Source: Streptomyces sp. ICBB 8177
GTDB taxonomy: Bacteria; Actinomycetota; Actinomycetes; Streptomycetales; Streptomycetaceae
Assembly (NCBI RefSeq): GCF_003144095.1
Contig: NZ_NSKH01000018.1
Location: 994,743-1,058,742 of the forward strand
Reading direction: 5' to 3'
DNA length: 64,000 bases
In this document: piece by piece, positions 61,323 through 64,000 of the stretch
Position numbering within the stretch: position 1 is the first letter of the stretch
How the letters are laid out: every line of letters starts with the position of its first letter
Notes under the pieces: model-generated
The model's database searches: none
The model's input: only the letters and a program-made list of their open reading frames with translations
Told to the model about the DNA's origin: nothing
Translations under genes and position numbers: made by a program

Positions 61323-61563
61323 ATGACACAAGACATGGCATATCCCGGCAGCCGGTACGACGGGCCGGGCCCGGCGGGCGCACGCGCCCGGGGCCCGGCG
61401 GTCCTCGCGGCGCCCTTCACGCGGACCGCGCGGTGCGGGACGCTCTCGTGCACGGATCGTGTACGGATCACGTGCCGGGCGCCGGCCACGTGTCGGGTGC
61501 CGCGAGACGGGTATCGAGTTCGGGTTACGGATCGCCGGGGGATTCCGCGCGAGGAGGCGCACA

Positions 61564-62838
61564 GTGGTCGACGCACATCAGACGTTCGTCATCGTCGGAG
61601 CGGGGCTGGCCGGGGCCAAGGCCGCGGAGGCGCTGCGGGAGCAGGGGTTCACCGGCCGGGTGATCCTCGTCGGTGACGAACGCGACCGCCCCTACGAACG
61701 CCCCCCGCTGTCCAAGGGCTACCTGCTCGGCAAGGACGAGCGCGACGCGGTCTTCGTCCACCCGCCCGCCTGGTACGCCGAGCACGACGTCGAACTCCAC
61801 CTCGGCCAGCCCGTCGTCCACCTCGACCGCACAGCCAAGACCGTCACCCTCGGCGACGGCGCGGTCATCGGCTACGACAAGCTGCTGCTGGCCACCGGGG
61901 CCGAACCGCGCCGCCTGGACGTGCCCGGCACCGACCTGGCCGGCGTGCACCACCTGCGCCGCCTCGCCCACGCCGAGCGGCTGCGCGGCGTGCTGTCCTC
62001 GCTGGGCCGTGACAACGGCCACATCGTGATCGCGGGCGCGGGCTGGATCGGCCTGGAGGTGGCCGCCGCCGCCCGCTCCTACGGCGCCGAGGTCACCGTC
62101 GTGGAGCCCGAGCCGACCCCGCTGCACGGCGCCCTCGGCCCCGAGCTGGGCGCGGTCTTCGCCGACCTGCACCGCGAGCACGGCGTCCGCTTCCACTTCG
62201 GCGCCCGCCTCACCGAGATCACCGGCCAGGACGGCATGGTGCTCGCGGTGCGCACCGACGACGGCGAGGAGCACCCCTGCCACGACGTGCTCGCCGCCAT
62301 CGGCGCCGCCCCGCGCACCGCGCTCGCCGAGGCCGCCGGGCTCACCATGGCCGCCCGCGCGGACGGCGGCGGCATCGCGGTCGACGCCTCCCTGCGCACC
62401 TCCGACCCGGACATCTACGCCGCCGGTGACTGCGCGGCCGCCCAGCACCCGCTGATCGGCGCCCGGCTGCGGGTCGAGCACTGGGCCAACGCCCTCAACG
62501 CCGGGCAGGCCGCCGCCCGCGCCATGCTGGGCGAGTTGGTCAGCTACGACCGCGTCCCGTACTTCTTCACCGACCAGTACGACCTGGGCATGGAGTTCTC
62601 GGGACACGCCGCGCCCGGCACCTACGACCAGGTGGTGTGCCGCGGCGACGTCGGCAAGCGGCAGTTCATCGCGTTCTGGCTGCGCGCGGGCGAGGAGGGC
62701 CACCAGGTGCTGGCCGCGATGAACGTCAACGTGTGGGACGTCACCGGACCCCTCCAGGAGCTGATCCGCACCGGCCGCCCGGTCGACCCCGAGCGGCTGT
62801 CCGACCCGGGTGTGCCGCTGGAGTCGCTGCTGGGCTGA
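61564..62838 (+). CDS. FAD-dependent NAD(P)H:ferredoxin-reductase-like oxidoreductase
   Basis: 424 residues from GTG 61564, with GAGGAGG upstream. FAD-binding TFVIVGAGLAGAKAAEAL and RPYERPPLSKGYLLG, NAD-binding HIVIAGAGWIGLEVAAAAR and the second FAD motif DIYAAGDCAAAQHP are those of the rubredoxin/ferredoxin reductases (BenD/ThcD type). The C-terminal reductase domain (residues ~325-424) is present. The electron acceptor partner is not encoded nearby. It starts 290 bases after dgt. Confidence 0.92.
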   Translation: MVDAHQTFVIVGAGLAGAKAAEALREQGFTGRVILVGDERDRPYERPPLSKGYLLGKDERDAVFVHPPAWYAEHDVELHLGQPVVHLDRTAKTVTLGDGAVIGYDKLLLATGAEPRRLDVPGTDLAGVHHLRRLAHAERLRGVLSSLGRDNGHIVIAGAGWIGLEVAAAARSYGAEVTVVEPEPTPLHGALGPELGAVFADLHREHGVRFHFGARLTEITGQDGMVLAVRTDDGEEHPCHDVLAAIGAAPRTALAEAAGLTMAARADGGGIAVDASLRTSDPDIYAAGDCAAAQHPLIGARLRVEHWANALNAGQAAARAMLGELVSYDRVPYFFTDQYDLGMEFSGHAAPGTYDQVVCRGDVGKRQFIAFWLRAGEEGHQVLAAMNVNVWDVTGPLQELIRTGRPVDPERLSDPGVPLESLLG

Positions 62839-62920
62839 GACGCCCCGACCGCGGGGGCGGCCGGCCGGCGACCGGGCCACCGGGCGAGGGGCGCTCCCGC
62901 GGTCGCCGTAGAATCCAGAC

Positions 62921-64000
62921 GTGGCGGGTCGGATCAGGGACGAGGATGTCAAGGCGGTACGGGACGCGGTCCCGATCGACGCCGTGGTCTCCGAATACCT
63001 CCAGCTGCGGCCCGCGGGCGGCGGCAACCTCAAGGGCCTGTGCCCGTTCCACGACGAGAAGTCGCCGTCGTTCCAGGTCAGCCCGAGCAAGGGCCTGTAC
63101 TACTGCTTCGGCTGCCAGGAGGGCGGGGACACCCTCGACTTCGTGATGAAGCTCGACCACCTCTCGTTCTCCGAGACGGTCGAGCGGCTCGCCGCCCAGG
63201 CGGGCATCACCCTGCGCTACGACGAGGGCGGCTACACCCCCGGCCGCCAGCAGGGCGAGCGGATCCGCCTGATCGAGGCGCACAAGGCCGCCGCCCAGTT
63301 CTACGTCGAGCAACTCGGCGGCGCCGAGGCCGAGATCGCCCGCGCCTTCCTCGCCCAGCGCGGCTTCGACCAGGCCGCCGCCGAGCACTTCGGCGTCGGC
63401 TACGCCCCCGCGGGCTGGGACCACCTGGTGCGCTACCTGCGCGGCAAGGGCTTCACCGACAAGGAACTGCTGACCTCGGGACTGGCCAGCGACGGCCGCC
63501 GCGGCGCCATCGACCGCTTCCGGGGCCGGCTGATCTGGCCGATCCGGGACATCACCGGAGAGGTCATCGGCTTCGGCGCCCGCAAGTTGCGCGAGGACGA
63601 CAACGGGCCGAAGTACCTCAACACCCCCGAGACGCCGCTGTACAAGAAGTCGCAGGTGCTCTACGGGATCGACCTGGCCAAGAAGGAGATCGGCCGCACC
63701 GCCCGCGCGGTCGTGGTGGAGGGCTACACCGACGTGATGGCCTGCCACCTGGCCGGCGTCACCACCGCCATCGCCACCTGCGGCACGGCCTTCGGCGCGG
63801 ACCACGTGAAGATCCTGCGGCGGCTGCTGATGGACAACTCCACCGCCGAGGTGGTCTTCACCTTCGACGGCGACGCGGCCGGCCAGAAGGCGGCGCTGCG
63901 GGCCTTCGAGGACGACCAGAAGTTCGCCGCGGAGACCTCCATCGCGATCACCCCCGGCGGCATGGACCCGTGTGAACTGCGGCTCGCCGAGGGCGACGCG
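62921..64000 (+). CDS. dnaG: DNA primase (3' end outside window)
   Basis: At least 360 residues from GTG 62921, running off the right edge without a stop. It synthesises RNA primers at the replication fork. CHC2 zinc motif [14 protein letters not shown] and [11 protein letters not shown], then the RNA polymerase/TOPRIM core with [13 protein letters not shown] (catalytic Glu) and [12 protein letters not shown] (Asp pair). A long frame reading through here in other phases is a shadow. Confidence 0.96.
   Translation, partial: MAGRIRDEDVKAVRDAVPIDAVVSEYLQLRPAGGGNLKGLCPFHDEKSPSFQVSPSKGLYYCFGCQEGGDTLDFVMKLDHLSFSETVERLAAQAGITLRYDEGGYTPGRQQGERIRLIEAHKAAAQFYVEQLGGAEAEIARAFLAQRGFDQAAAEHFGVGYAPAGWDHLVRYLRGKGFTDKELLTSGLASDGRRGAIDRFRGRLIWPIRDITGEVIGFGARKLREDDNGPKYLNTPETPLYKKSQVLYGIDLAKKEIGRTARAVVVEGYTDVMACHLAGVTTAIATCGTAFGADHVKILRRLLMDNSTAEVVFTFDGDAAGQKAALRAFEDDQKFAAETSIAITPGGMDPCELRLAEGDA

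Noticed and set aside
62637-63146. 169-codon plus-strand frame over the reductase end and dnaG start
   Set aside because: Arg-rich shadow of dnaG, which has the CHC2 zinc motif in another frame.

Overview
This window looks like a conserved core segment of a Streptomyces (Streptomycetaceae) chromosome. The DNA is very GC-rich. Many genes start with GTG behind GGAGG-type ribosome sites. Housekeeping genes sit in the order expected for streptomycetes, and there is a rodlin gene, a family restricted to aerial-mycelium-forming actinomycetes. I see no tRNA, rRNA, insertion sequence, prophage, CRISPR array or replication origin.

1-18 kb: the 3' end of comEC, a small conserved protein, holA, rpsT (minus strand) and lepA. 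These are followed by a repeat-filled gap, a small secreted protein, an acyl-CoA ligase, hemW, a DUF3097 gene and a metallo-beta-lactamase-fold hydrolase. The heat-shock pair hrcA-dnaJ2 lies behind a CIRCE operator. Then come an in-frame remnant of a nitronate monooxygenase, rsmE, and a tricorn-type protease.

18-34 kb: HIT protein, RNase Z, an adenine-deaminase-type aminohydrolase, then a divergent sugar pair (GH4 glycosidase and PfkB kinase). The compact RNA-metabolism cluster phoH-ybeY-corC-cytidine-deaminase-like-era follows. Next are an emfourin-M4 protease inhibitor/protease pair on the minus strand, leuA behind a Leu-rich leader peptide, a TerB-like protein, recO and uppS.

34-47 kb: a TetR/MMPL exporter pair, zur (minus) opposite glyS, a tandem intergenic repeat, and an accessory block of drug-export and regulator genes: MarR-MFS, TetR, aldo/keto reductase, a second MFS and a divergent XRE-type regulator. 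Several conspicuous palindromes mark likely operators here. dusB and an unusually AT-rich 550-base gap follow.

47-64 kb: ppdK, an SDR, and a carbohydrate ABC transporter (binding protein plus two permeases, no ATPase) with a phosphotriesterase-family hydrolase and an MgtC protein on the same strand. Then an esterase, a rodlin, small membrane proteins, a YdcF/SanA protein, a gamma-glutamylcyclotransferase-fold protein, dgt, an FAD reductase and the 5' part of dnaG, which runs off the window.

Most genes are ordinary housekeeping. The most unusual items are the nitronate-monooxygenase remnant overlapping rsmE, the leu leader, the perfect or near-perfect palindromes, the phased CGTCA array, the tandem 153-base repeat and the active-site-less cytidine deaminase. 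I found no convincing wholly new multi-gene system. All family assignments were made by eye from the translated sequence.
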